DNA from: Saccoglossus kowalevskii
Taxonomy: Eukaryota; Hemichordata; Enteropneusta; Harrimaniidae
Assembly: GCF_000003605.2 (NCBI RefSeq)
Contig: NW_003124897.1
Location: 751,179-774,992, forward strand
Reading direction: 5' to 3'
Length of the DNA: 23,814 nt
Shown: positions 1 to 11,359 of the stretch, one piece after another
How the letters are laid out: each line of letters begins with the position of its first letter
Numbering within the stretch: the stretch's first letter is position 1
Translations under genes and position numbers: made by a program
The notes under the pieces: generated by a model
Seen by the model: the letters and a program-made list of their open reading frames with translations, nothing else
What the model was told of the DNA's origin: nothing
Databases searched by the model: none

Positions 1-605
1 AAAAATATAATTTTTAACCATAAATGATTGTGGTTTTTAACAAGAAGAAAATATCACTTTTTACCAAAAATGACAAAAATATTCATCAAAATTAGAGAAT
101 TGAAGATATCATTACAAAATGAACAAATCTGAGAGAGATTCACATGTAGAACCTATATATGTAATATCAAAGCAATTGGACTTGCGGTTTTTAACAAGAA
201 GTCGAAAATATCACTTTTTACCAAAAATGACAAAAATATTCACCAAAGTTAGAGAATTGAAGATATCATTACAAAATTAACAAATCTGAGAGAGATACAC
301 ATGTAGTACCTATATATGTAATATCAAAGCAATTGGACTTGCGGTTTTTAACAAGAAGTTGAAAATATCACTTTTTACCAAAAATGACAAAAATATTCAC
401 CAAAATTAGAGAATTCAAGATATGATCATGAAATGAACAAATCTGAGAGAGGTCTACCCAAGGTACATATTCACCAAGTATCAAAGCATTCAGTTGTAGT
501 TTTCAAGAAGAAGTCGAAAAAGTAAAACATTGACACGAACAACGGACACCGGACAATCAGTCATATGATAAGCTCCGCTCGACAAAGTCGACAGCGGAGC
601 TAAAA
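1..605 (+). mobile_element. Tandem-core element (Helentron/pearl-like), right-hand part with terminal hairpin
   Basis: The motif CAAATCTGAGAGAG recurs at 124, 281 and 438, an exact 157-base period, with copies highly alike (CAATTGGACTTGCGG, AAAATGACAAAAATATTCA). The array is cut by the left window edge. To the right it passes through a GGACACCGGACA segment into a hairpin at 574-602 whose arms AGCTCCGCT and AGCGGAGCT pair perfectly over 9 bases, with a second CGAC/GTCG pair inside. Tandem cores of about 160 bases next to a hairpin are the layout of pearl and related non-autonomous Helentron-type elements of marine invertebrates. The family assignment is from structure, not from a database match. 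Confidence 0.65.
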
Positions 606-2098
606 ATTCAAAAACAAATTCTCGGAACATCAATCAAAATATAGCAAATTTTGTTCATTAATGTAGGAGTAGAAATTAGAACATTTAAACATTTAGGTAC
701 ATCTTTTTGTAATTTTCTATTCCATTGGTTACAGGTTCAGATTTTAATCAGAACAAATATTTAAAAAAAAAATAAACTGAATATTAATATTACCCCAATA
801 TTATTGATCATTTAACTGCAAGTGTAGTGCAATTTTTCACACTTTTTATGCATTTTCTTATTATAATTACTTCGTTAATTTTGGAAAAATATTACATAAT
901 TCCACACCTGTCAGGGATCATTATTTTTTTTTATTTTTTAACAATTATAAATATTATACAGAGAATGCTAATTATTTTTTTCAACATAGAAAAAGTTCTA
1001 CAGGTTTATTTTGTGACGAAAGTTGGGCCAAGGAAAATGAATAATAAAGGTCTGCAATAAATATCTCTATAGACAACAGTTAATGTACAAAGTGAGACAG
1101 TCGTGTCACGTTTGATATACTTTCCATGCTACACACACAATATGTGTAAAAATAAATTATTTGTTTTCATAACATTTAAAAGTACTGCGTGGCACTATAT
1201 TTTACACAAAATCAATATGTCATTACACTCACTCATTTCAAAGTTGAAAAGAGTTGTTTTTATAGTTTTGATAATAAAAATAGCTAGCAGTAAACATTGA
1301 ACAAGTCAACTTTTGCAACCAGTCACAAAACATACATATCATACTAGCCTTGTCAGTAGCATATACACTTATGTGACTTTTCAATGTTCAAAATAAGTAA
1401 TATTTGTTATAATTCAATATGTAGCTGATGTGATTTTTAATTTACAAACATTTCTAATGAAGATGTGCTTTCCAATAAAACAAATATGATACAAGTATTT
1501 AATATTTTACAAACTTTTTGATTAGGAAATTATACCCATTAGGTTCAGAGATAATAAAATTACTGAAAAAAATAAAGTAAAATATTATAATTATTTTGAT
1601 ATGATACTATCATGGCACTCAAAAAGTTCAACACAATTGCATCATGGGAGAAATTGAAAATAAGTTTTATGTAAATCAGGCAAGAATATTTATTTCTATG
1701 CAAATTAGCTAAGATCATGTGGCCACAATTATTGTATTCATTTCATTCACAAGTAGTAATTGACCCCCACCTAGATGTATTAGGTATACACTAATCAAAT
1801 AAAACGTCAAATACTGGCTCTGATGTTATTTCTCATATCTGTAGTTAAAACTATTAGTTAAACTATTATGTTCCAGCAATAACTTAAGACTGCAGCTCAT
1901 TGGTGGAAAATAAAATTTAAACCCTGGCAACCAACATAACTATTTTTTATTAGCCCGTTACTGAAACCGAATGTATTTTATTTGCCTTGTAAGTAATGCG
2001 TGTCATGTGGCCTTTTACGTGTTACATTCAAAGTTTGGTGTGAAAACTTAGAGGCATATTCATTCTGAGGATAGCGTTGTGTGCTGCGAAACGTTCCA
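606..2098. other. Gene-free AT-rich stretch
   Basis: Very AT-rich sequence with poly-T and poly-A tracts. The short open frames here (827-1060 and 1103-1300) have low-complexity, Ile/Phe/Lys-rich translations and no splice or domain support. I see no repeat family or RNA gene. Confidence 0.6.
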
Positions 2099-2218
2099 AT
2101 CATAAAGAATTATGTGAAACAAAATCGGTTTTTACTTTTTCTCGTGTGGCTTTGACCATAGACCCCCCAGTAGAGGGTCTATGCTTTGACCTGAAAAATA
2201 CCCACAATTCTTTAGGAT
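2099..2218. repeat. Foldback (palindromic MITE-like) element of about 120 bases
   Basis: Outer arms ATCATAAAGAATTATGTG (2099-2116) and CACAATTCTTTAGGAT (2203-2218) are inverted near-matches. An inner perfect 9-base inverted pair, CATAGACCC (2157-2165) and GGGTCTATG (2175-2183), is flanked by TTTGACC on both sides. The whole segment could fold into one long interrupted hairpin. It has no coding capacity. Confidence 0.55.
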
Positions 2219-2354
2219 AAAACAGTTTGGCTGAAGGGGACGCTTATTAACAGCAAAGTACTAACAGGATTAACTTTACAAACATCAGACAGATTAACAG
2301 TGTAAACAACTAAGTCAACAGTCTGTTCAGGATACCATAAGTACAGGTGAAGAT

Positions 2355-2775
2355 TTAAAGGCCCAGGTATACTATAAATATGCTCCTAAACAATAGGGAT
2401 TATCTCCTTGCTTGTCACGCTGTAATAAACAGCTCCAGCCAAGCTCCGGTAAAAACATGTTTTCTTTAACTTACAGGTGGATTATGTCGTGCCAAAGTCG
2501 ATGTATGTGACTATGAATATCACAGCAGTGACTGTGTGTTGTATTTATGACAATAAATAGTGTACGAGTTGAGATTTTGGTAGATAAAAGTGAAAAATAC
2601 AAACCGGGAAAGGGACGCGCTACTAATCTTGAATAATTAACTACTGCCAATCAAAGTCACATGATGTTGGACCGCTGAAACAGGATGCGTCATAGGCTAT
2701 GCAAGTGATTAACTTATTAGCATAGCCACACCTCCAATTCACACTTGTCCGGGGGCAAGTGAATCGGGCCTTTAA
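2355..2775. mobile_element. TTAA-bounded MITE with TTAAAGGCCC terminal inverted repeats
   Basis: The left end TTAAAGGCCC and right end GGGCCTTTAA are exact inverted copies, 421 bases apart, and each carries the TTAA that piggyBac- and Kolobok-type transposases duplicate on insertion. Inside are two more foldbacks: GGCTATGC (2695-2702) with GCATAGCC (2720-2727), and a hairpin near the right end built on ATTCACACTTG and CAAGTGAAT. There is no transposase frame, so it is non-autonomous. The terminal repeat is short, so the exact boundaries are moderately sure. Confidence 0.5.
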
Positions 2776-2864
2776 TCTAATCTTGTAGGTTTGCATATTG
2801 GCTAGACCCAACTGCATTCATTCATTGAACAAAGAGGTTAGAAAATACTAAGGAATGCCAAAAC

Positions 2865-3560
2865 TTAAAGGGGAACCTTCCAATCCCAGGGATTGCACCA
2901 AAGAATCATGGGACACTATTGTTTATGTTGTTTACAAAGTTAATCTATCTTCTGTTATCCATTGTAATTTTAATTCAGAAAGTAAATTTGTTATGAGATT
3001 AGGCTTCAACTGGAAGTGCCCCTTTAAGAATATACAAATCTTCAGTCATTTTAAGTATGATTACCCAGTACAGTAACCAAGAAGGTGTACATGATAGTTT
3101 TATGGTTATACAACAATATACTAAAGCAAATTCAGAAAGTGCAGATTGCAGAATAATAGGAAGTAGCACACAGTCTCATCAGGAGTTTATTATTTATCAA
3201 GAGCAATATCTCTAGATGAGCTTGCGTTGATTGTCAGAAATGGCATACCGAAATGAATAGTTATGAATATAATAGTAAATCCTGGTGTAAATGGTGTTGT
3301 GGGTGTTTAGATCGAGCTAAGCATTCATGCACACTTCGTTAACCCATGCTAGGGGACTGAACCGGGTCTTATTTAACAGATCATATTTAACCCAAACTTA
3401 TCTTTTTTTACCCCGTGCTAAGCGTTCGCCTGTTTGTTTTTTTAGCATGGGTTAATGTTTTTGAGCTCCTAGCCTATGCTAAAAAGCTGTAGGTGAACAC
3501 AACTGAAGGTGTCCAATGATTCCCTGGAGCAATCCCTGGGATCGAGTAGCTTCCCTTTAA
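2865..3560. mobile_element. TTAA-bounded MITE of 696 bases with long (about 50-base) imperfect terminal inverted repeats
   Basis: The left end (TTAAAGGGGAACC, then AATCCCAGGGATTGC and GAATCATGGGACA) and the reverse complement of the right end (TTAAAGGGAAGC, then GATCCCAGGGATTGC and GAATCATTGGACA) stay aligned for about 50 bases. TTAA is present at both borders. A perfect 13-base internal inverted repeat pairs TTAACCCATGCTA (3339-3351) with TAGCATGGGTTAA (3443-3455). No transposase is encoded. The TTAA target and A/G-rich ends point to a Kolobok- or piggyBac-type source, which I cannot decide between. Confidence 0.65.
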
Positions 3561-4189
3561 CTGTTAGGCAAAACTATAATCTGGGTCATTTGTAGCAGTA
3601 AACATCACATTTTATTTTAACCATTATAACCAACAAAATATTTCTCACATATGGCCTCCATTTTGTCCGCTACCCTACACTATCAAAGAATCAACTAATT
3701 ACTTCGTTGAGTATACATGTAACCTTTTGCAATCAGACAACCAAATGAGGTGAATAGACCAGTAATTGTTACAGCTGTTATTAACATGTTCATTGCACAA
3801 CTCTGCCTCCAGCAATACATGCAAACCTCATTTAATACTCCAGTGTTCGTCAACTAATTGTACGGCGAGTACAACTCCGATTTGTGAAAGCAATTTGACG
3901 AAACCCAAATGAATATTATTCTATTATGCATGCAAGTATACGTTTAAATGAAATGTACTTGAAATATCTGAACATTTCAACGGTTAATTTGACCGCGATA
4001 TCTTGGATGGTTGCTCAAAGGCAAATAATTGACAATAAAGAAAAACTGCTCTACTTCAAATTCTTCCAATTCAAATTAAGCTGTGTCCCAAAGGCGATGC
4101 AAGTATTTAGTGTAGCTTAATGTTAACTATAATAGAAAATTACTTCAGTCCTTATTTTAGCTGCAAACCATAAACAAACAAAATGTACA
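3561..4189. other. Gene-free AT-rich stretch
   Basis: No supported gene or repeat. The 64-codon open frame at 3926-4120 has no domain, repeat or splice support and is best read as chance. Confidence 0.5.
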
Positions 4190-4380
4190 TACTGTAAAAT
4201 ACTTTTTAGCTTGAAGTAATTTTTACTAAGATTTTTTTTTTATGGAGTTTATTTGTACTGTTTTTTGATGACTTGAATGTAAATGTACAAGAAAAAATTT
4301 GCTAGATTTTATTTTTACTGAATCTTTCTCTTACTGAAAATAAATTCCAAATGAAAATATCATATTTTACATTTACAGTT
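4190..4380. mobile_element. Dispersed MITE, copy 1 (ACTGTAAA-ended, GAAAATAAATTCC family)
   Basis: It begins TACTGTAAAATACTTTTTAGC and ends CATATTTTACATTTACAGT, which are inverted relatives. Near the right end it carries ACTGAAAATAAATTCC, the signature shared with the copies at 9292-9434 and 18541-18724. About 190 bases, with no coding capacity. Confidence 0.5.
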
Positions 4381-4537
4381 AAGCATATGCAAGTTTGCAT
4401 TATTGGTTTACCAGTTATTAGTGTACTAATTTTGTACATTAGATATCTAAATGTTTGCTCTAATCAGAAATATACACAAAATCCTAGTTAAAATACATGC
4501 AGTTTCACATATATATGAGATTTATGAGGCAACATAC

Positions 4538-4755
4538 CAAGAAATGCCAGTTGCCTCACTGGTCACCACCCCGTTGCATGATATAATTACATGAACCAAA
4601 TGGGTCAGGGCAATGTTGCTTGAAAAACCATCATGTTGGTTTTTCAGGCGACGAGATGCCTGTCGCCATACCCAGTTGCTTTGTGGACCCATTCTTGCCG
4701 ACTGCAATGCCATGCGTGTCACCTGATTCGTGCCAGAATATTGCATCGTCTGGAT
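4538..4755 (-). CDS. Candidate second coding exon (possible furin-site region of the MACIT-like gene)
   Basis: Seen: a 218-base island, visibly richer in GC than the AT-rich sequence on both sides, is open on the minus strand between a plausible acceptor (ttcctgttaattcag|ATCC) and a strong donor (TTCTTG|GTATGT). In phase 0, matching the donor of the exon at 19943, it gives about 72 residues beginning IQTMQYSGTNQVTRMALQ and containing WVWRQASRRLKNQHDG; it leaves in phase 2. Known: in collagen XIII the coiled coil is followed by a Trp...Ser-Arg-Arg-rich furin site. Inferred: the W-x-x-x-S-R-R segment could be the equivalent, though no Gly-X-Y or Cys-Asn-Cys follows. Shorter donors (CAG|GTGACA near 4722) are possible. 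The opposite strand also has a 44-codon open frame (4652-4783) between a good acceptor and donor, so strand assignment is not secure. Confidence 0.35.
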
Positions 4756-4783
4756 CTGAATTAACAGGAATTTATTACAGTAT

Positions 4784-7555
4784 GTAAATTTGAGCTTGGC
4801 TTATCTGACGACATATATATATATTTAGGGGATAACTTTCTGTTGAATAAAGAAAATATCAGAGATAAAATACTATTTGACTCATTTTTGCAAATACAGT
4901 GTAATATTAAAAGCAGTTTAGATGCTGTTTAATCAATGACATTTCATACTTTAATGTCAATAAATTTCAGAAAGGCGTTTTTAGGTTCCTGATATTTTCA
5001 GTGATTTTCACACGATATTGACACAAAGCTGAAATCACCCACCTTAGAAAATGTTTGGATATGACACTTTAACCATGAGCATGACTGAAAAAGACGACAC
5101 TAAATAAATAGGATATGTAGAAGAAGCAAATTGCAAAATATTATTCACTTTCACAGTTATATATAACAGAAAGTCACACTCCTATTTCCAAAAAAAAATA
5201 AATGAAAATGCCTGGCGTAACAAATAACAAGCATGGTATTTGAGTTCCCACCATATTTTAATTTCTAGAATCTATTCCATATATGAAAGGAGTTTAAAAA
5301 AAAAAGATTAAATGATTAATAATATTTGTAATAACCGGGCTTTGTGTACTAATATACTCATATCTTTTACAAATATTTTTTTCAGATTACATTTAAAAAT
5401 AACATACTACAGGTTTATTGGGAAAATATTAACCAATTAAATAAATAATATTTTCAAGTATCAAATTGTCAATTTTGATGTTTGATCCTGGATCTACATG
5501 TATCCCAGAATTCCTCAGGCATATCATCGATCAGTTAATGATGGTCATTTAAAGAGAGACCCCCATCTTCTCATCAGAATTTCTTTTGAAAAAACATAAT
5601 GATAATACTTGGCGAGTTGGAAATCAGCAGATCTATTGACAAGAATAATGATATTTTTTTTACAAATATTTTTCTACAAAAGAAGTGCATCAATAGTGGT
5701 TTGTAAACAACATCCAGCGGTAATTGTTATCAACATGATTTGAATGCCACAATTTATCTTGACAAATTTAAGCAACATATCTTTTAACATATTTTTTTTG
5801 AAATTCTTTATTTTGGACAAAAAATATGTAACTTCCAATTGGCTCCATGTCTTGATTACAATTTTGGACAAGTTACGGAGAAAATTTATTTGTTCGAAAA
5901 AGGTCTATAACTTCACAAACAGAATTTTTTCCAATTTCTTTCACAAATATTTGTTTTCTCAAACATTTTCTCTGTTATTACATCTGATAATGGTGTTAGT
6001 TGTCAATTGCTATATATCCCAAAATCATAGGTGAGAACATAGTCATCTAACATTTATTATTTCATTAACCTTATTAAACGACCAGACCCTACCACCCATG
6101 TGACATCAAGAGTAACTTGATTGGCTGACTGGCTGACCAATCACATCAAATAAGTTTTCATTGAAATGTAGATAACAGAAAAGCTTAACAAAAAAAAGAT
6201 TTTTTTTAACATCCAAATTTCAAGTAAAAACATCGCATTTTTCTGTACAGCCGTAATATTCTTGGTCTTGTTTTAACTAAGCTTACTTCATTGCATGAAG
6301 GAAATAAAGAGAAACAAATCAATACAGAAATCCACCAGGCAAGTATCTGTCTTTAACTTCATTCACATTCCACAATTTCAATTTAATTGGAAAGAATTTG
6401 AATTTAATATTTTTTCTCTGGTGGTCTGAGAAGTCAACTGTGGCAGCTCCAAGAATTGGGACTAATCACCTAATTAATTTGCATCATTCATGACCAGTTG
6501 CCGAGCAACAACTATAATTTCCATAACAACCTTCAAATGACACTGAAGTTTTACATTAGAGAAGCTCTTTAAAGTTGCAAGGTTTGATAACCCAACACTT
6601 CACAAGGGTTTTTTTTTATCACAAGTTATTCTAGTGGAATAGTCTTTAAATTGAGACTGGATTCAAAACTATGAATGAAATGATAGAATTTTATTGTGTT
6701 TATAAGCAAGTCAAGATTTAATAATTTTGTTTGAACCCGTAATGAAGTCAAGAGACTCGTGCGTATTTTCACACGATAAGTTTAATGAATTTTTCACTTG
6801 AATTCTTTTAAAAAAAAAAAAAACATTGATGCTTGTTTTTCCAATACTTGTTTCTTTCCTCCACTGCATTACTTTGAAGCGATTATTTTATGCAAAACTT
6901 AAACTTTATGAAAATATTGAAACAGAGATTAAGAATTCGAGAAGTCCCAAAAATGATCAATTATGAATAAAAAAAAAACATGAAACTTTTCTAGCAATGC
7001 CATTTTCGTGTGTGAATTGGATCAATTAAGAAATTGAATACGTCTATTTCTGGTGAGGAACGCAGCGTGGAGTTACGACTCAGACGACGTATGTTTGGTT
7101 ACATTTCAATGCAATGTTCCATAACACAACACCGACCTGAGAAGTGAAAACTATCACTCAAATACCAGTATACATAGTTTAACGATGACGCCAATATTGT
7201 GAAATGGTATTCTATAACAAGTGTGAAATCTCAAAGGGTTAGCACGGTGGCAAAATGTGGAGTTGAAATTACATCAAATGTTTCATACTTTTGCAGTGAT
7301 GCATACACGTATACTTCCCGAACTATGCACGACAAACAAATGGCTGGAAAAGTTTGTAGAATATTTTAACCTTTTCACAAACAAATTCCCTCTTTTCAGC
7401 ACAAATTCAAAAAATAGTTTGTTTATAGTCTGAAATTTTCTTCAGAGGATTGGGGCAAAAATAGCCAAATTTTTTGAGGAAAAACTGAAAATTAAATCAA
7501 ATTTTGTCTGTTGGCTTCAAAATTAGGGTTAGATATTGAAGAATATAAGAAACAA
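4784..7555. other. Gene-free AT-rich stretch
   Basis: About 2.8 kb of AT-rich sequence with homopolymer runs. The 96-codon open frame at 5744-6034 on the plus strand is Phe/Leu/Asn-rich, overlaps a 65-codon frame on the other strand and lacks splice or domain evidence, so I do not call it. No RNA gene or clear repeat was seen. Confidence 0.5.
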
Positions 7556-7960
7556 GCAGCCGAGTCAGCCGAGATAGCTCGGCTGTTAGCAATGCACATT
7601 GCAATAAAAACTGAAGATACTGGTATCATTAGAAAATGAACAATATAGTAGGTATAGTATCAAAGCAATTACACTTGCAGTTTTCAAAAAAGACAAAAAT
7701 ACTCATTAAAATTAGAGAATTGAAGATATCATCATCATCATCAAATGAACAAATCTGAGAGAGATCTACCTGTAGTATCTATGTATATGATATCAAAGCA
7801 ATTGGACTCTGCGATTTTTAACAAGTCAAAAATAACACTTTTTACCAAAAATGACAAAAATATTCACCAAAATTAGAGAATTAAAGATATCATTACAAAA
7901 TGAAAAAATCTGAGAGAGGTCATCAAGAAATGAAAAAATCTGAGAGAGAAATATTTGGGT
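7556..7960 (+). mobile_element. Tandem-core element (Helentron/pearl-like), left-hand part
   Basis: It starts with a hairpin (CAGCCGAG ... CTCGGCTG, about 7560-7591) and a small palindrome CAATGCACATTG, then enters the same core unit as at 1-530, in the same orientation: AATCTGAGAGAG recurs with a period of about 156 bases (7751, 7907) and again as a short extra piece near 7935. A short ATC microsatellite (near 7726-7741) lies inside the first core. This copy shows the left end, while the copy at 1-605 shows the right end. Confidence 0.6.
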
Positions 7961-9291
7961 AAGAAAGTCTGGCTGTGGAAAAGTTAAGGGAATGCACAAC
8001 TTAGATATCCATGCACAAGGGTATACGATTTCAATATTAAATGTACGTCAATCGAACATACATGCACATAGATACGAGTACAACTAACGACATCACAGAA
8101 TGCAATCAACGCATAAAGTTTGATTGGAAAGACTGACATGAATGTGGTTATCATGTATTCAAAAACATGTACACACTTTGCAAATAAGCAAAGATACTAA
8201 CTAAAGTAAGCAAATAACACCGAATAAACGGCAAGGTAAAGACTATGTCTAATTATAGTAAATACGAACTGCGTGAGTGACTCGAACCGGTGCTCGCGTA
8301 CTAACTAACTAAAATACTAACTAACTCATTTGAGTATTTCTAGAAATGCATGATTGTCTAGTAATCACATATCAGACAAGTTACATCCTCTTACAAGTTC
8401 TTAAAGGAGGCTTGGTTAATTACTTTTACACACATGAAAATAATTTTCGATCACTAACTTACTACCATATATTGGTAATTTTTTCTCCAATAATTTATTT
8501 TAGATTGTTAGCTTCTATTAAAATATTTTCAACATTTTCAATGTTTATTCATAAATACCAGATAAAACTTATGATCACCAAACTAATTTTCACAACCAAA
8601 TTGGGTTAACAATATTTTGCCATCAGAAAATGTTGTTCAAGAAAAAATAATCCTACGTGGTGGATCAAAATGCTGGTCACGATTTATTTGGTAATGTACG
8701 TGATAATTAGATATCATAGAGCGTCAATATAATGCAAACTTGAAAGTTTATTTGTAAAAGCAAAACATTTCACATTGCTATGGGTGAAAAAAACAGTTAC
8801 AAAAGTTGATAATAATTAGGCTAAAAAAAGTAATAATTACAATTAAGAAACAAAATCATGTCACAGAGGAAATTAATAAATACCTAAAACTAGAATTTGT
8901 AGAATCTCAGCTGGCATATATCCCATAATGTGTTCAGTGCCATGACAACCAATATGCAAATTAACAATTTTCATTTCCTTACATTACATATTTTATTCAC
9001 AAACGCTTTAACTGTTTTGCAATTTCCTTTTTTGGGCCAAAAACCATATCAGTGACTAATTGGCATGACAACAACAATCCCCTCTATTATAGATATTATT
9101 TGATTATGACAGCATATGATTGCAGTAATGTTTTCAATAATTGGCAACCTCAAAGGTCACACATCCTGGTACTTTCTGGGGGGTATTTTAAGAAAAATCT
9201 TTCAGGTCATTATTGTTTTCTCAATGCCATGTAATTATTTTAAAATTGTCATTAAAATTTTGCTTTTCTTTTTCATGATAATTGATTCCCA
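7961..9291. other. Gene-free AT-rich stretch with a TAAC microsatellite
   Basis: A short TAAC tandem lies at about 8299-8327. Next to it GGTTCGAGTCA on the minus strand (8278-8288) fits a pol III B box, but no A box is found at the expected distance. The 87-codon frame at 8346-8609 is low-complexity and unsupported. Confidence 0.45.
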
Positions 9292-9434
9292 ATACTGAAA
9301 AATATTTTATTTTCGCTATTTTCACTGAAAAGATGATTCCGAGAATTTAAAATCCATCGAATATACGTTTTTTTTATATTCAAGACATCAAAAATATGCA
9401 AAAAAATAATTCCAGCTCAACTAAAGTGTACTGT
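9292..9434. mobile_element. Dispersed MITE, copy 2
   Basis: TATTTTCACTGAAAAGATGATTCCGAG, then AAAATCC and GAATATACGTTTTTT, then CATCAAAAAT and AATAATTCC follow in the same order and spacing as the copy at 18541-18724. The ends TACTGAAAAAT and TGTACTGTA are diverged inverted repeats. No coding capacity. Confidence 0.5.
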
Positions 9435-11350
9435 ATTTGTTCTATTAGAAGTACATCTTTTATAGAAGCACATGTAAAACAAGCATAGCAATTATTGCAT
9501 ACATGATCTTTTAAATTTCACTTATTTGGATCATTAGACACATTTATGTAAGTGCTACTAGTGGAAGAAATATGGTATAAATTTGAACATCAATGACTAC
9601 TTGGTGTACCATGTGATTGTCATGACTGGCAAATACTGGACAATGACAAAATATCTATTTCGAAGAGTTGTCAATTTTGCAAGTTAAGAAAGTTGTGAAA
9701 ATACATTTTCTGCTATATTTAGCATAAAATTATTATGAATTTGTGGAAATAAAATTACATGTCACAATTACATATTTTTTTAGCAGAAAATGAAATATTC
9801 CAAATAATTCATGTATTCTGTAATCAGTAAAAAATGCTTAGATCATTCTTAAACAATTATTAACTCATTGGGCGCAAAAATTTGGTCCTGCTCAAAACGG
9901 GTTGAATTTCTTAACATTTTCTTTAATTCTCACTGAATTCAATCTTAATTTTGAGCTGAACAGACAAAATGTGTCATTGCTTCTAGTCTTTGATCAAAAA
10001 AGTTGAAATTTTCATAAAAAAAATTATATTAAAAAGAGCAGACTACAAATGGAATTATTTTGAGGATGGTGTCTGAAGTTGACTTTAGCACTCAGATCGT
10101 TAAGATCTTGGGAATATTACCGATAAATGATATATTTGTGGGGAATATCTACTTAAACAGTCATCATTCACTTAATTCGAAAGTCGACAATCATTTTTGG
10201 CTTTTTCCCAAATTTTTGTTCAAATTTTATTAGCTTTTGAGTACTACCGACTGTAACTTATACATGTATTCCCAAATATTTGTCTCTGATTTTAACGTAT
10301 GTGATAATTATTCCACTAGGTTTTAAATACATTTATTTAAAAAAATATTGCAGTTTCACAAATCTGTGACATATTCAAAGTGTTTTTTTTTTTATTCAGC
10401 TATCAACAAAATATGTCAAAAATAAAAAGCAGCTTACAATTACTTCCTTTACAGTACGTAGTATACGGGTTCAAGTAATAATGAGCTGAGGCGGAATCAT
10501 CAAATATTTTTTCTAATTCTTGCATTTTCAGACCGTCAAATATTTGTCTTCATAGTAGCTCGGAACGATCTCAAAATGCGGCTAAATCTACAAAGGTCAT
10601 GAACCATAAATACATCAACATAACCTACCACTACAAATTCACCACAAAGTCACCACAAAGTATCAATGATTTGTTCCAATACATCTCTAGTATTTTACCC
10701 TAATTTAAGTGGATCGAATAAGCCCCATGCATAATTGGATTTCTACATACTTCCAAGGTACTCGGCAGATACCTGCCAATAAACCAGCAAGACTACAATT
10801 TGTTACGTAAACCTAATAAGAATGAAAGATCATTCTCTGAAATTGCATGGCATGCCACACAAGTTGATGACGTCTAATATTTCAGAATGAAACCACAGAT
10901 AAATTCTATTATTACATCACATGCCGACTATTTTCCCTATTAGCAATGCAACTTTAAATCACCATTTATTGTCATTTTACTAAGGACCAAGATAAAACAG
11001 TTAAATATTTATAAATGGTCAATCGTGTTTATGTTAATGAAAATTTCAAAAATAGATTTTTTTTTTTAAATGTATAAAATTAATCATTGGATTGGTTAAT
11101 CAAACTACAAAGCATGGAAATACATGTTTGTTTATAAAAAACACTCGGTGCGTGACGACTGTATCGCTTCAAGTAAGCACCTTCACTTTTAAAGGCACAA
11201 ATGTCCTTTAAAAAAAAACAAGTCCCTCTAGGAATACAATAATGAGAAATGTAATGAAGAACTCTTATGAAATTTGCAGGATTGCTCACAGTAAATATAC
11301 TTACAAATTAAAGACATTAAAAAACAGTTACATGTATATATATTTATCCC
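9435..11350. other. Gene-free AT-rich stretch
   Basis: About 1.9 kb of AT-rich intronic-type sequence. A 69-codon minus-strand frame at 11080-11289 has no supporting feature. No RNA genes or repeat arrays were recognised. Confidence 0.5.
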
Positions 11351-11359
11351 ACTATTGAA

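Noticed and set aside
1-605. CRISPR-like regular repeats
   Set aside because: The 157-base units are tandem with no spacers, and the sequence is animal-type DNA.
2855-3076. 73-codon plus-strand frame
   Set aside because: It starts 10 bases before the TTAA MITE and runs through its terminal repeat, so it is a chance frame in a mobile element.
4650-4783. Plus-strand exon reading of the GC island (acceptor ggtttttcag, donor GTATGT)
   Set aside because: Open for only 44 codons and unlinked to any other plus-strand exon; the minus reading spans the island and matches the phase of the known exon. Kept as an alternative.
8278-8290. B-box-like GGTTCGAGTCA on the minus strand
   Set aside because: No A box at a suitable distance and no cloverleaf, so not a tRNA or a definable SINE.
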